A stretch of 51,317 nucleotides of DNA from Porticoccaceae bacterium (GTDB taxonomy: Bacteria > Pseudomonadota > Gammaproteobacteria > Pseudomonadales > Porticoccaceae): assembly GCA_029250825.1 (NCBI GenBank), contig JAQXEN010000034.1, positions 1 through 51,317 of the forward strand, written 5' to 3'. Each line of letters begins with the position of its first letter. Position 1 is the stretch's first letter. The notes under the pieces were generated by a model that did not search any database, was not told the DNA's origin, and was given only the letters and a program-made list of their open reading frames with translations. Below are positions 9,337 to 18,635 of this stretch, one piece after another. The position numbers and the translations under genes are program-made.

Positions 9337-10599
9337 ATGGCCAAAAGAAATGCGTTTTATGCACAATCTGGAGGCGTCACATCGGTGATTAATGCCTCTG
9401 CTGCCGGCGTTATTGAAGCCTGCCGCGCCAACAAGGATAAGATCGGCACCCTTTACGCCGGTCGAAATGGCATCCTCGGTGCACTTCACGAAAACCTTAT
9501 CGACACAAGCAAAGAGACCTCCACCGCCGTTGCTTCACTCAAGCACACCCCCGGTGGCGCCTTTGGTTCCTGTCGTTACAAAATGCGCGACCACAATGAA
9601 GACAGTTCGGAATATGAGCGTCTGGTTGAAGTGTTTAGAGCGCACAATATTGGCTACTTCTTTTACAACGGTGGCGGAGACTCGGCGGATACCTGCCTTA
9701 AGGTGTCGCAGATCGCAGAGCGCATGAACTACCCACTGCAAGCGATCCATATACCCAAGACCATCGACAATGATCTGCCCTTTACCGACTGCTCACCGGG
9801 GTTTGGTTCAGTGGCCAAATATGTTGCCGTCTCCACCAAAGAGGCGAGCCTCGATATTGCCTCCATGTGCGCCTCCTCCACGAAAATATTTATTCTCGAG
9901 GTGATGGGCCGCCACGCGGGCTGGATTGCCGCATCAGGGGGATTAGCCGCGGAACAGGCCGGCGATCCACCGCATATTATTATCTTCCCGGAAATTCCCT
10001 TTTCCCGGGATGAGTTTATCGCCAAGGTGGATGCCACAGTAAAAGCCAAAGGCTACTGTGTGGTAGTGGCCTCAGAGGGTGCCAAGTATAAAGACGGCGC
10101 GCTGATTTCCGGCTCCCTGCACAAAGATGCCTTTGGTCACCAACAGCTCGGCGGTGTCGCTCAGACTCTAGCAAGCATGGTTAAAAATAGTCTCGGCCAT
10201 AAATATCACTATGCACTGGCAGATTATCTGCAGCGCTCAGCACGCCATATAGCCTCAAAGACCGATGTGGAACAGGCCGATGCAGTAGGCCGCGGAGCAG
10301 TTGAAAAAGCTCTGGAAGGCAAGGGCGGCATCATGGTCACCATCGAGCGCGGCAGCGGTAAAAAATACAGCTGGTCACTGGGAGAAGCACAGCTCAGTAA
10401 AGTCGCCAATATTGAGAAAAAGATGCCACGCTCATTTATTACCAAAGAGGGTTTTGGCATCACCAAAAAAGCGCGGGAGTATTTTCAGCCACTGATTCAG
10501 GGTGAGGATTACCCGCCCTATAAAAACGGTGTGCCGCAGTATGCCAAGCTTAAGAATATTCTTGTCCCCAAGAAACTCGATACGGGTTTTGAAGGCTAA
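9337..10599 (+). CDS. pfp: pyrophosphate-dependent 6-phosphofructokinase
   Basis: Phosphorylates fructose 6-phosphate using PPi, reversibly, in glycolysis/gluconeogenesis. The protein has 420 residues. The substrate loop reads PKTIDND (140-146), and the lysine in place of the glycine of ATP enzymes marks PPi dependence. The phosphoryl-donor loop is GGGDSADT, seen in the Xanthomonas-type PPi enzymes. MGRHAGW, which binds the sugar phosphate, is also present. GGAAGAGA precedes the ATG by about eight bases. The gene follows the protease by 74 bp and converges with the dehydrogenase gene. No ATP-dependent PfkA is seen in this window. Confidence 0.93.
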   Translation: MAKRNAFYAQSGGVTSVINASAAGVIEACRANKDKIGTLYAGRNGILGALHENLIDTSKETSTAVASLKHTPGGAFGSCRYKMRDHNEDSSEYERLVEVFRAHNIGYFFYNGGGDSADTCLKVSQIAERMNYPLQAIHIPKTIDNDLPFTDCSPGFGSVAKYVAVSTKEASLDIASMCASSTKIFILEVMGRHAGWIAASGGLAAEQAGDPPHIIIFPEIPFSRDEFIAKVDATVKAKGYCVVVASEGAKYKDGALISGSLHKDAFGHQQLGGVAQTLASMVKNSLGHKYHYALADYLQRSARHIASKTDVEQADAVGRGAVEKALEGKGGIMVTIERGSGKKYSWSLGEAQLSKVANIEKKMPRSFITKEGFGITKKAREYFQPLIQGEDYPPYKNGVPQYAKLKNILVPKKLDTGFEG

Positions 10600-10631
10600 C
10601 ACCGAGAGTTCTCAAACTAAGAGCACAAAAG

Positions 10632-11591
10632 CTATAAAACTGCGCGCGGCAGGGGCTCCCCCTGTAAAAACGCGCGCAGGTTCTCCACCGTCTGCTCTAC
10701 CAACCTCTGCCTTGACTGACGTGCCACCCAGGCACAGTGAGGGGTTACTATTAAGTTTGGAATTGCCCTGTCGAGCAGCGGATTACCCTCCCGCGGCGGC
10801 TCATTGGTCAATACATCAACACCTGCACCGGCAAGGGTGCCATTCAACAGCGCCTGTGCCAGCGCCGCTTCATTGACTATGCCACCCCGGGCCGAGTTGA
10901 TCAGAATTGCTGAGGATTTCATCAATGCCAGCTCAGCTGTATCGATCAAATTAGTGGTTTCCGCCGTTAGTGGACAATGCAGGCTGACAATATCAGCACG
11001 GCCTAAAAAGGCATCAAAATCGACTCGCTGTTGGTCGTTATACTGGCGTCCCGGCAGAGCCGCATAAATCACCTCAAGCCCAAATGCGTGAGCCACTTTT
11101 GCCACCCCGCGGCCCAGCTCACCGGCGCCAACAATACCCAGCACCTTGCCCTGCAACTCCTCAACAGGGAATCCGAGTAGACAGAAAAGCGAACTGTCCT
11201 GCCAAGTTCCATCCACTGCCGCACGCTGATAATCCGCGAGTTTGGTGGTCAGAGCCAAAATCATTGCCCAAACATGCTGCACCACAGACCCGGTGCCATA
11301 TTTCACCGCATTGGATACCGCCACATTGTGTTCCGCGGCAGCCTGCAAATCCACCGCATTAGTGCCGGTCGCCATTATTGAAATCATCTTTAAGCGGCTC
11401 GCCTGAGACAGACTCAGAGCGGTAATCGGCGCCTTGTTGGTCAAGACAATATCCGCATCGACAATGCGTTCAGCGACTTCACGGGATGAGGTGTCAGGAT
11501 AGATTGTCCAATCCACAGGCAGGGCGAGGAGGGCGCTGAGATCTAGATCTTGTGGGCCGAGACTGTCGCAATCGAGAAGCACTGCTTTCAT
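10632..11591 (-). CDS. D-2-hydroxyacid dehydrogenase, glycerate/hydroxypyruvate type
   Basis: 319-residue NAD(P)-dependent dehydrogenase of the formate/glycerate dehydrogenase family. The Rossmann motif is GAGELG (155-160). The catalytic set is complete: Arg235 in NSARGG, Glu264 in TNEPP and His285 in TPHCAW. The segment after the second strand (ALPGR) lacks the acidic residue typical of NAD specificity, so NADPH use is possible. ATGTNAVD near residues 74-81 and the overall length resemble hydroxypyruvate reductase/glycerate dehydrogenase (HprA). The exact substrate cannot be read from sequence. It converges with pfp across 32 bp. Confidence 0.88.
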   Translation of the reverse strand: MKAVLLDCDSLGPQDLDLSALLALPVDWTIYPDTSSREVAERIVDADIVLTNKAPITALSLSQASRLKMISIMATGTNAVDLQAAAEHNVAVSNAVKYGTGSVVQHVWAMILALTTKLADYQRAAVDGTWQDSSLFCLLGFPVEELQGKVLGIVGAGELGRGVAKVAHAFGLEVIYAALPGRQYNDQQRVDFDAFLGRADIVSLHCPLTAETTNLIDTAELALMKSSAILINSARGGIVNEAALAQALLNGTLAGAGVDVLTNEPPREGNPLLDRAIPNLIVTPHCAWVARQSRQRLVEQTVENLRAFLQGEPLPRAVL

Positions 11592-11723
11592 GGTTAATTC
11601 ACTATTTTTAGAGTTGATCTATTCTAGCGCTGCTATGGCTGAAGATCATTAGCCCATCATGAGTGGTGCCTTCCTACCCTCTGGCGCTATCCCTCACGCT
11701 GCGCTATCCGATCAACGGAGTTG

Positions 11724-12146
11724 TTAAGCGTCCCAGAATTTGCGCATCTCCACATAGAGAAAGGATGCACTCCAGGTAATTAGCACCAACCCGGTAAGTG
11801 ATTCGGTGCCGGTCAGATAGCGAATATCCCCCAAGGGCGCAATATCGCCAAACCCCAGGGTAGTAAAAGTAGTAAATGAAAAGTAAACACAATCCATAAA
11901 ACTTCCGGAAAACGCGCCATCTAGCTGCCCCCAACCCTCAGCGTGATGCATCAGATAATAGACCGCGGCAAACAGCCAGATCTCAATAATATGGGCCACC
12001 AGAGCGCCAAATACACCCAACACAATGCGAAAGCGATGACGGACTTTTAGTCGTGGCATCAAGTTGGTCATCTGAAAGAGGATTTCATAGTGAATCATCA
12101 CCGCAACGGCAACGATGGTGCCGACAACTAAGAATATTGTAATCAT
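11724..12146 (-). CDS. small potassium-channel-like membrane protein
   Basis: 140-residue inner-membrane protein. A hydrophobic N-terminal helix (about 2-22), a second helix (about 42-66), a pore loop and a last helix (about 112-132) are visible. The filter TTLGFGD (95-101) matches the potassium selectivity filter of two-helix (Ion_trans_2) channels. There is no RCK/TrkA_N regulatory domain. GAAGGGA lies about ten bases before the ATG. It is divergent from the RND gene across 215 bp in which no other gene is seen. Ion selectivity is inferred from the filter only. Confidence 0.8.
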   Translation of the reverse strand: MITIFLVVGTIVAVAVMIHYEILFQMTNLMPRLKVRHRFRIVLGVFGALVAHIIEIWLFAAVYYLMHHAEGWGQLDGAFSGSFMDCVYFSFTTFTTLGFGDIAPLGDIRYLTGTESLTGLVLITWSASFLYVEMRKFWDA

Positions 12147-12361
12147 TGAGTTTTATTCCCTTCGTTAAATCCATTGCCGCAACTATTTTGGCCTAGCCTA
12201 ATTTTAGACCAGAGCTGATAGGAGAGTGGCGATGGTCACTATTGATGGGCATCAAACCTCAATCGGCCCGCGTTAAATCTGCCCTGCGCGCTATGATATT
12301 AGTCGCCAACATCGCATAATACGCAGCTTCTTAAAGCCACTGTTCTGGGACAATAACAATC

Positions 12362-15019
12362 ATGTCTTCAAGCTTGCTTAACTTTTATAAAAAGACCGTT
12401 CTCGGCCACCCCCTGGGCGCTATTCTTGCCGTGCTGGCCCTAGCTCTGGCGATGGCCTTGGGTCTGCCCAACTTTAAGCTCGACGCCTCGGCTGACTCTT
12501 TAACCCTAGAGCAGGATGACGACCTCAACTTTTTCCGTGAAGCGGTGCAGCGCTACGGCAGTGATAACTTTCTGATCGTGACCTTTTCGCCAAAACAGGG
12601 AGACCTATTTGACGATGAGAATCTGCAGCTGTTGTCTTCCCTGCGCGAAGAGCTGGCGACTATTGAAGGCGTTGAAGGCATGTTGTCACTGCTCGATGTG
12701 CCGCTGTTATACAGCCCAAAGATTGGTGTTGCCGATCTAAAAAATAAACTCAATACTCTGCTCTCTCCCGGTGTCGATCGGCAACTGGCCCGGGAGGAAT
12801 TTCTCAATAGCCCGATCTATAAAAACCTTATTCTAAGCGCCGATGGCCAGACCACCGGTATGTTGGCAACCTTGGAACTGGATCAAAAATATCTCGACTT
12901 GGTCAGCGCTCGCGATGCCCTGCGCCTGATCAAATCCAAACAGGATCTCACCCCAGAGCAACAGCTGGAACTCGATCGGGTTAGCCAAGAATTCCTCGAC
13001 TACCGCACCGCGAAGGCCACTCAATCCCATCAGCTAGTGGCTGATGTGCGCAACCTAATGAATGGCTATCGAGACCGCGCGACTATTTTCCTCGGCGGCC
13101 CAGATATGATTACCGCGGATATGGTCGACTTTATCAAAAGTGACTTGGCGACCTTTGGCATTGGTATTTTGATCTTTGTGATTGTTACCCTCGCGGTGAT
13201 TTTCCGCCAACTGCGCTGGGTGGTGCTACCCCTTAGCACCTGTGCTCTCTGCCTGATAATCATTCTTGGATTTTTAAGCTGGATCGACTGGCGTCTAACG
13301 GTTATCTCATCGAACTTTGTGGCGCTGTTATTGATTATTACCCTCGCCCTGACCATGCATCTCATTGTGCGCTATCGCGAATTACATCGCAGCCAGCCTG
13401 ACGCCAGCCAAGAACAGTTAGTGACTGCCACAGTGATCTCTATGGCTAAGCCCTGTCTCTACACAGTGCTGACCACTATGGTGGCTTTCCTATCTCTGGT
13501 GGTGAGTAATATTCGGCCGGTAATAGACTTTGGCTGGATGATGACGATGGGCATTTCCCTGGCCTTGGTAATCGCCTTTATTATTATCCCCGCCGGCATG
13601 ATGTTGCTCGGCAAGGGCAAAAACACCGGCGGCAGCGATAACTCCGCCGCAGTCACCGCAGTGTTTTCTAACTTTACCGAGCGTCATGGCGGTGCAGTTC
13701 TGCTGATTGCCTTGGGTCTAGGTATACTCTCGGTAATCGGCATTTCCCGCCTAGAAGTGGAAAATCGCTTTATCGACTATTTCCGCAGCAACACCGAAAT
13801 CTATCAGGGCATGGAAATTATCGATGCCTCACTTGGCGGCACAACGCCTATGGATATTATTCTTCAGGCACCAACCTTTGCCGAACCCGAACAAAGCGAG
13901 GCCTTTGACAGCGAATATACGGAAGATGAATACGGCGCTGACGAATACTCTGATGATGCCTTTGGCGAAGACGCTTTTGGAGAGGACGCATTCGCCAGCG
14001 TAGAAATGGAAAGTGATGATGCTCTTGGAGATAGTGCTTTCGATGAAGACCCATTTGGCGATGACCCATTCGGCAACGATGCCGATACAGATTCTAATGG
14101 GAATGACAGCAGCACTGAACTCAAAGACACCTATTGGTTTACCTCAACCGGCCTCGCGGATCTGGCCAAGTTGCAGGCCTATATCGAATCACTGCCAGAA
14201 GTAGGCAAGGTCAGTTCACTGGTGCAAATCTATGATGTGGCCAGCGATCTTAGCGGCCACAAGCTCAATGATTTTGAAATCGCCTTTATGCGCAAAAGCT
14301 TTGGCCCTGAAATCTACAACCAGATGGTCGCCCCCTATCTGATCGAAGATATAGACGAAGCCCGTATTCAATTGCGAGCGATGGAAACCGATGGCCTCTT
14401 GCGCCGCGCCGAACTGCTGGAAAAGATTCGCGACTACGCCGTCAATGAAGTGGGTATTGCAGCGGAAGATATCCGTTTTACTGGTCTATTAGTGCTCTAT
14501 AACAATATGCTTCAGAGCCTCTATAAGTCTCAGATCCTTACCTTGGGCGCAGTCTTTATAGGTATTATGCTGATGTTTTTAGTGCTGTTCCGTTCTGCAA
14601 AAATCTCCGTGATCGCCATAGTGCCGAACTTCCTAGCTGCTGGTATTGTGCTCGGCGGCATGGGTCTGACCGGAATCCCGCTGGATATGATGACCATTAC
14701 CATTGCCGCCATTACCGTGGGTATTGGCGTTGATCATGCGATTCACTACATCACTCGATTCCAGCGTGAATTTAGTGTCGATGGGGACTATGTTGCCGCC
14801 ATGCACAGAGCCCATGCGAGTATTGGCTTAGCGCTGTTTTATACCGCAATTACCATTATTGTTGGATTTTCGATTCTCGCGTTATCGAACTTTATTCCCT
14901 CGATTTACTTTGGTCTGTTAACCGGTCTGGCAATGACCGCGGCGCTGCTCGGCTCCATGACCCTGCTGCCGAAACTGATACTGATTGCCAAACCGCTGGG
15001 TGCCGGACGCACTTCTTAA
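12362..15019 (+). CDS. RND/MMPL-family exporter with acidic periplasmic insert
   Basis: 885-residue inner-membrane transporter-like protein. One helix at about 13-35 precedes a large periplasmic domain, then a five-helix block (about 260-420). A further helix (about 445-465), a second periplasmic domain and a last five-helix block (about 720-880) follow. This is the duplicated RND fold, of the MMPL/hopanoid-exporter type rather than the AcrB type. The GIGVDHAIHY segment in the C-terminal block holds the polar residue expected for proton coupling. Residues 508-589 form a strongly acidic low-complexity insert with five-residue periodicity, ending in a DxDxD-like stretch. uup starts 21 bases after the stop, suggesting an operon. 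The substrate is unknown. Confidence 0.85.
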   Translation: MSSSLLNFYKKTVLGHPLGAILAVLALALAMALGLPNFKLDASADSLTLEQDDDLNFFREAVQRYGSDNFLIVTFSPKQGDLFDDENLQLLSSLREELATIEGVEGMLSLLDVPLLYSPKIGVADLKNKLNTLLSPGVDRQLAREEFLNSPIYKNLILSADGQTTGMLATLELDQKYLDLVSARDALRLIKSKQDLTPEQQLELDRVSQEFLDYRTAKATQSHQLVADVRNLMNGYRDRATIFLGGPDMITADMVDFIKSDLATFGIGILIFVIVTLAVIFRQLRWVVLPLSTCALCLIIILGFLSWIDWRLTVISSNFVALLLIITLALTMHLIVRYRELHRSQPDASQEQLVTATVISMAKPCLYTVLTTMVAFLSLVVSNIRPVIDFGWMMTMGISLALVIAFIIIPAGMMLLGKGKNTGGSDNSAAVTAVFSNFTERHGGAVLLIALGLGILSVIGISRLEVENRFIDYFRSNTEIYQGMEIIDASLGGTTPMDIILQAPTFAEPEQSEAFDSEYTEDEYGADEYSDDAFGEDAFGEDAFASVEMESDDALGDSAFDEDPFGDDPFGNDADTDSNGNDSSTELKDTYWFTSTGLADLAKLQAYIESLPEVGKVSSLVQIYDVASDLSGHKLNDFEIAFMRKSFGPEIYNQMVAPYLIEDIDEARIQLRAMETDGLLRRAELLEKIRDYAVNEVGIAAEDIRFTGLLVLYNNMLQSLYKSQILTLGAVFIGIMLMFLVLFRSAKISVIAIVPNFLAAGIVLGGMGLTGIPLDMMTITIAAITVGIGVDHAIHYITRFQREFSVDGDYVAAMHRAHASIGLALFYTAITIIVGFSILALSNFIPSIYFGLLTGLAMTAALLGSMTLLPKLILIAKPLGAGRTS
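13883..14128 (+). repeat. acidic pentad repeat inside the RND exporter
   Basis: Codes residues 508-589. Units such as AFGED, AFGED, DPFGD and DPFGN place Phe at 534, 539, 544 and again at 560, 565, 570, surrounded by Asp and Glu. It ends in DADTDSNGND (573-582), which resembles calcium-binding DxDxDG loops. Confidence 0.8.
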
Positions 15020-15040
15020 AAATGGATTATTGAAAGCCCT

Positions 15041-16927
15041 ATGCCACTTGTCACACTGCAAGATATCTATCTCAGCTATGGTCAGCCACCGCTGATCGAC
15101 CATATCAACCTGGTTATCGAACCCGGCGAGCGGGTCTGCCTGATCGGCCGAAATGGCGCCGGCAAGTCGACCCTGCTGAAAATTCTCACCGGCCAGGTGA
15201 TTGCTGATGAAGGGGTATTGAAACGCGCCGCCGGCGTCAAAATTGCTCAGCTCGAGCAGTCGGTTCCTCATGATGCCACCGGTTCCGTATTTGATGTGAT
15301 CGCCGAAGGTCTGGGTGCCGAAGGTAAGCTCGCCGCACGCTATCACCATCTGATCCTGCAACTGGGCAATAACCCCAGCGACAGGGTGATGAACGAATTG
15401 GAAGAGGTCCAGAGTGAACTGGAGCGGGTCGATGGCTGGGATATCAACCAGCGTGTCGAATCCATAGTCACGACTATGGAACTGGATCCCGATGTGGATA
15501 TTTCAAGTCTCTCTGGGGGTTACAAGCGCCGTGTGCTGCTGGCCCGAGCACTGGTGTGCAAACCTGACCTGCTGCTTCTCGATGAGCCCACCAACCACCT
15601 GGATATCGATGCCATTCAATGGGTCGAGCAGTTTCTGCTGAAGTGGGAAGGGGCGCTGTTATTTATCAGCCATGATCGCCGCTTTATGGACAACCTAGCC
15701 ACTCGCTTTATCGAGATCGACCGTGGCCAGCTGGCAGAATTTAACTGTAACTACGCCACCTATATTCAGCGCAAGAAAGATATGCTTGAAACCGAAGACC
15801 GGCACAATGCCCTGTTTGATAAGCGTCTCTCTCAAGAGGAAGTGTGGATTCGACAGGGTATCAAAGCCCGCCGCACCCGCAATGAAGGCCGCGTCCGTGC
15901 ACTGGAAGCCCTGCGTGTTGAACACGCCGCCCGTCGCAAGCAGGTGGGCACGGCAAAAATGGATATCCAGCAGGCTGACAAATCCGGCAAGATCGTTGCC
16001 GAAGCTCAGGATATCAGCTTTGCCTTTGATGACGGCAATGCCGTGGTCAAATCCTTCTCCACACTGATTCAGCGCGGCGACAAAGTCGGTCTGATCGGTC
16101 GCAATGGCGTTGGTAAAACCACCGTATTAAAACTTTTACTTGGTCAGCTGGAACCCCAACAGGGCAAAATCAAAACCGGTACCAACCTCAATATTGCCTA
16201 CTTTGACCAGTATCGTGCAGCCCTAGATGAGACCAAAACAGTTCAAGACAATGTCTCCGGCGGAAAGGACATGCTCGAAGTTGGCGGCAAATCGCGACAC
16301 GTTATCAGCTACTTGCAGGATTTTCTCTTTAGCCCCGACCGCTGCCGACAACCGGTAAGCGCCCTTTCCGGTGGTGAGCGCAACCGCCTGCTATTAGCCA
16401 AGTTATTCACTCGACCCTCCAATATTCTGGTGCTTGATGAGCCGACCAACGATCTCGATATAGACACCTTGGATCTGCTAGAAGAACTGCTGATCGACTA
16501 CAAAGGCACGGTATTGCTGGTCAGTCACGACCGATCTTTTTTGAACAATGTCGTCACCAGCACCTTAGTATTTGAAGGCAATGCGGTGATCAATCAATAT
16601 ATCGGCGGCTATGACGATTGGCTTCGCCAGCGCAAAGCAGAGCAGACTGTAGCGACAAAGAAGCCCGCCACTAGCACCAAAGCCTCCAGCAAGACTGAAG
16701 CGCCGGCAAAAAAGCGCTCCTATAAAGTGCAGCGAGAGCTAGACAGCCTACCCGGGGATATCGAACGCCTTGAAACTGAAATTGCAGCTATCTCCGAGGA
16801 GATGAACCAACCGGACTTCTACCAAGCTGAGCGCTCCGTGACCGCGGCCATTGAAAAGAACCTCGCCGCAGTGCAAGAACAGCTCAATCACTGTTACCAG
16901 CGCTGGGAAGAACTCGAGGCAGAGTAG
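15041..16927 (+). CDS. uup: ABC-F ATPase Uup
   Basis: Soluble ABC-F protein with two ATPase domains and no membrane part, acting on ribosomes and DNA-linked processes. It has 628 residues, close to E. coli Uup (635). Walker A motifs are GRNGAGKST (about 37-45) and GRNGVGKTT in the second half. Both signature motifs (LSGGYKRR, LSGGERNR) and both Walker B motifs (DEPTNHLDID, DEPTNDLDID) are intact. The inter-domain block EEVWIRQGIKARRTRNEGR is diagnostic of Uup. A C-terminal basic coiled coil (about 555-628), the Uup DNA-binding domain, is present. The start is not supported by a strong Shine-Dalgarno but matches the family N-terminus. Confidence 0.95.
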   Translation: MPLVTLQDIYLSYGQPPLIDHINLVIEPGERVCLIGRNGAGKSTLLKILTGQVIADEGVLKRAAGVKIAQLEQSVPHDATGSVFDVIAEGLGAEGKLAARYHHLILQLGNNPSDRVMNELEEVQSELERVDGWDINQRVESIVTTMELDPDVDISSLSGGYKRRVLLARALVCKPDLLLLDEPTNHLDIDAIQWVEQFLLKWEGALLFISHDRRFMDNLATRFIEIDRGQLAEFNCNYATYIQRKKDMLETEDRHNALFDKRLSQEEVWIRQGIKARRTRNEGRVRALEALRVEHAARRKQVGTAKMDIQQADKSGKIVAEAQDISFAFDDGNAVVKSFSTLIQRGDKVGLIGRNGVGKTTVLKLLLGQLEPQQGKIKTGTNLNIAYFDQYRAALDETKTVQDNVSGGKDMLEVGGKSRHVISYLQDFLFSPDRCRQPVSALSGGERNRLLLAKLFTRPSNILVLDEPTNDLDIDTLDLLEELLIDYKGTVLLVSHDRSFLNNVVTSTLVFEGNAVINQYIGGYDDWLRQRKAEQTVATKKPATSTKASSKTEAPAKKRSYKVQRELDSLPGDIERLETEIAAISEEMNQPDFYQAERSVTAAIEKNLAAVQEQLNHCYQRWEELEAE

Positions 16928-16995
16928 CGATATGAAGAGTAGAGAGCAGACTAAAAACACAATAACCTGAGGATATTCCCGCGGGAGCATAGCGA

Positions 16996-17013
16996 AAAGC
17001 CGCGCGGGGCTTT
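16996..17013 (+). terminator. candidate hairpin between uup and gpmI
   Basis: AAAGCC (16996-17001) and GGCTTT (17008-17013) pair around a GCGCGG loop. An alternative longer fold pairs CCCGCG at 16978 with CGCGGG at 17003. No T-tract follows, so it may be a leader structure instead. Confidence 0.35.
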
Positions 17014-17045
17014 AAAATCAACCGAAACCCTATAAGACAATACCC

Positions 17046-18593
17046 ATGACTGAACAGCACAAACCTCTAATACTCCTGATTCTCGATGGCTTCGGCTACA
17101 GCGATACCGACAAGCACAACGCCATCAGCAATGCCGACGCACCCGTCTGGCAGGCACTTTGGCAGGAGCGCCCCAAAACTCTGATCCACACATCCGGTAT
17201 GGCAGTAGGTCTACCCGAAGGACAGATGGGCAACTCGGAAGTAGGGCATATGACATTGGGTGCTGGGCGCGTGGTCTACCAAAACTTTACCCGCATCAAT
17301 AAAGCCATTAGCGACGGTGATTTTTTTACCAACCCCGTTTACTGCGATGCCATCGACCAAGCTCAGAGCAGCGGCAATGCCGTGCATATTATGGGCCTGC
17401 TCTCCCCTGGTGGCGTTCACAGCCACGAAGACCATATCAATGCCATGATAGAAATGGCGGCCCAGCGCGGAGCCAAAAAAGTCTACCTACACGCCTTTCT
17501 CGATGGCCGCGACTGCCCACCGCGCAGCGCCCAGCCCTCACTTGAAAAGACTCAGGCATTGATCGAAAAACTCGGCGTTGGCAAGATCGCCTCAATCAGT
17601 GGCCGTTTCTTTGCCCTCGACCGCGACAACCGCTGGGATCGAGTGGCACAGGCCTACGACCTAGTGACCACAGGTCGGGCAAACTACAGCGCCACAGATG
17701 CAGTCTCGGCGCTGCACGATGCCTATGCCCGCGATGAGAACGATGAATTTGTCCAGGCCACCACCATCTGTGGAGAAGGCGAAGCGCCGGTTGCCATAAA
17801 CGACGGCGACGCCGTAATCTTTATGAACTTCCGTCCCGATCGCGCCCGCGAGATTGCTCACGCCCTGACCAATAAAGACTTTGACGGTTTTCAACGAGCA
17901 GCCACTCCTCAGCTCTCGACTTTTGTCCAAACCACCGAATACCAAGACAATATCGACGCCCCCTGCGCCTTCCCACCGATACCCCTAATCAACTCTATGG
18001 GCGACTATCTGGCACAGCAGGGCAAGCGCCAACTGAGAATTGCCGAGACCGAGAAATATGCCCATGTGACCTTCTTTTTTAGCGGTGGCCGCGAGTCACT
18101 CTATGAACTGGAAGAACGCATACTGGTGCCCTCACCCAATATCGCCACCTACGATGACCAGCCAGAAATGAGCGCGCCAGAAGTCACAGAAAAGCTGATT
18201 GAAGCCATTGGCTCCGGCAAGTTCGACACCATAATCTGCAACTATGCCAACTGCGATCAAGTGGGCCACACCGGCAACTATGAAGCCTCAATTAAAGCGG
18301 TTGAAGCCATCGACCAGAGTCTGGGGCAAGTTATCGCCGCAGCCCAGCAGGTGGGTGGTGAAATTTTAATTACCGCAGATCATGGCAATGTCGAAGAGAT
18401 GTATGACGACGCCAACCAGCAGCCACATACTCAGCACACCACACTGCCGGTTCCGCTGGTTTATGTTGGTGAGCGCAAACTTACTCTAGATAGTAATGGC
18501 TCTCTGGCCGATATCGCACCCACTATGCTAGCACTGATGGATTTACCGCAGCCAGCTGAGATGACTGGTCGCTCCTTAGTGTGTAAATCCTAG
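17046..18593 (+). CDS. gpmI: 2,3-bisphosphoglycerate-independent phosphoglycerate mutase
   Basis: Manganese-dependent glycolytic enzyme interconverting 3- and 2-phosphoglycerate. It has 515 residues, as in E. coli GpmI. The nucleophile serine lies in GNSEVGHM near residue 65. The first metal site includes LDGFG near the N-terminus and ITADHGN near the C-terminus. [28 protein letters not shown] and [10 protein letters not shown] are family blocks. No good Shine-Dalgarno is seen before the ATG. The gene begins the gpmI-envC-ctpA set, a common gammaproteobacterial order. Its TAG stop runs straight into a tandem repeat leading to envC. Confidence 0.96.
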   Translation: MTEQHKPLILLILDGFGYSDTDKHNAISNADAPVWQALWQERPKTLIHTSGMAVGLPEGQMGNSEVGHMTLGAGRVVYQNFTRINKAISDGDFFTNPVYCDAIDQAQSSGNAVHIMGLLSPGGVHSHEDHINAMIEMAAQRGAKKVYLHAFLDGRDCPPRSAQPSLEKTQALIEKLGVGKIASISGRFFALDRDNRWDRVAQAYDLVTTGRANYSATDAVSALHDAYARDENDEFVQATTICGEGEAPVAINDGDAVIFMNFRPDRAREIAHALTNKDFDGFQRAATPQLSTFVQTTEYQDNIDAPCAFPPIPLINSMGDYLAQQGKRQLRIAETEKYAHVTFFFSGGRESLYELEERILVPSPNIATYDDQPEMSAPEVTEKLIEAIGSGKFDTIICNYANCDQVGHTGNYEASIKAVEAIDQSLGQVIAAAQQVGGEILITADHGNVEEMYDDANQQPHTQHTTLPVPLVYVGERKLTLDSNGSLADIAPTMLALMDLPQPAEMTGRSLVCKS

Positions 18594-18634
18594 ATGAAAC
18601 GCACTTGATGGAACGTACTTGATGGAACGCACTT
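18593..18634 (+). repeat. three tandem 14-bp units forming linked mini reading frames before envC
   Basis: Units begin at 18593, 18607 and 18621 and differ at only two positions (consensus GATGGAACGCACTT). Each unit holds ATG-(AAA/GAA)-CG(C/T)-ACT-TGA, a four-codon frame whose TGA overlaps the next ATG as TGATG. The third TGA overlaps the envC ATG at 18636. The first ATG directly abuts the gpmI TAG. The GGAA in each unit could act as a weak Shine-Dalgarno. Confidence 0.85.
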
Positions 18635-18635
18635 G

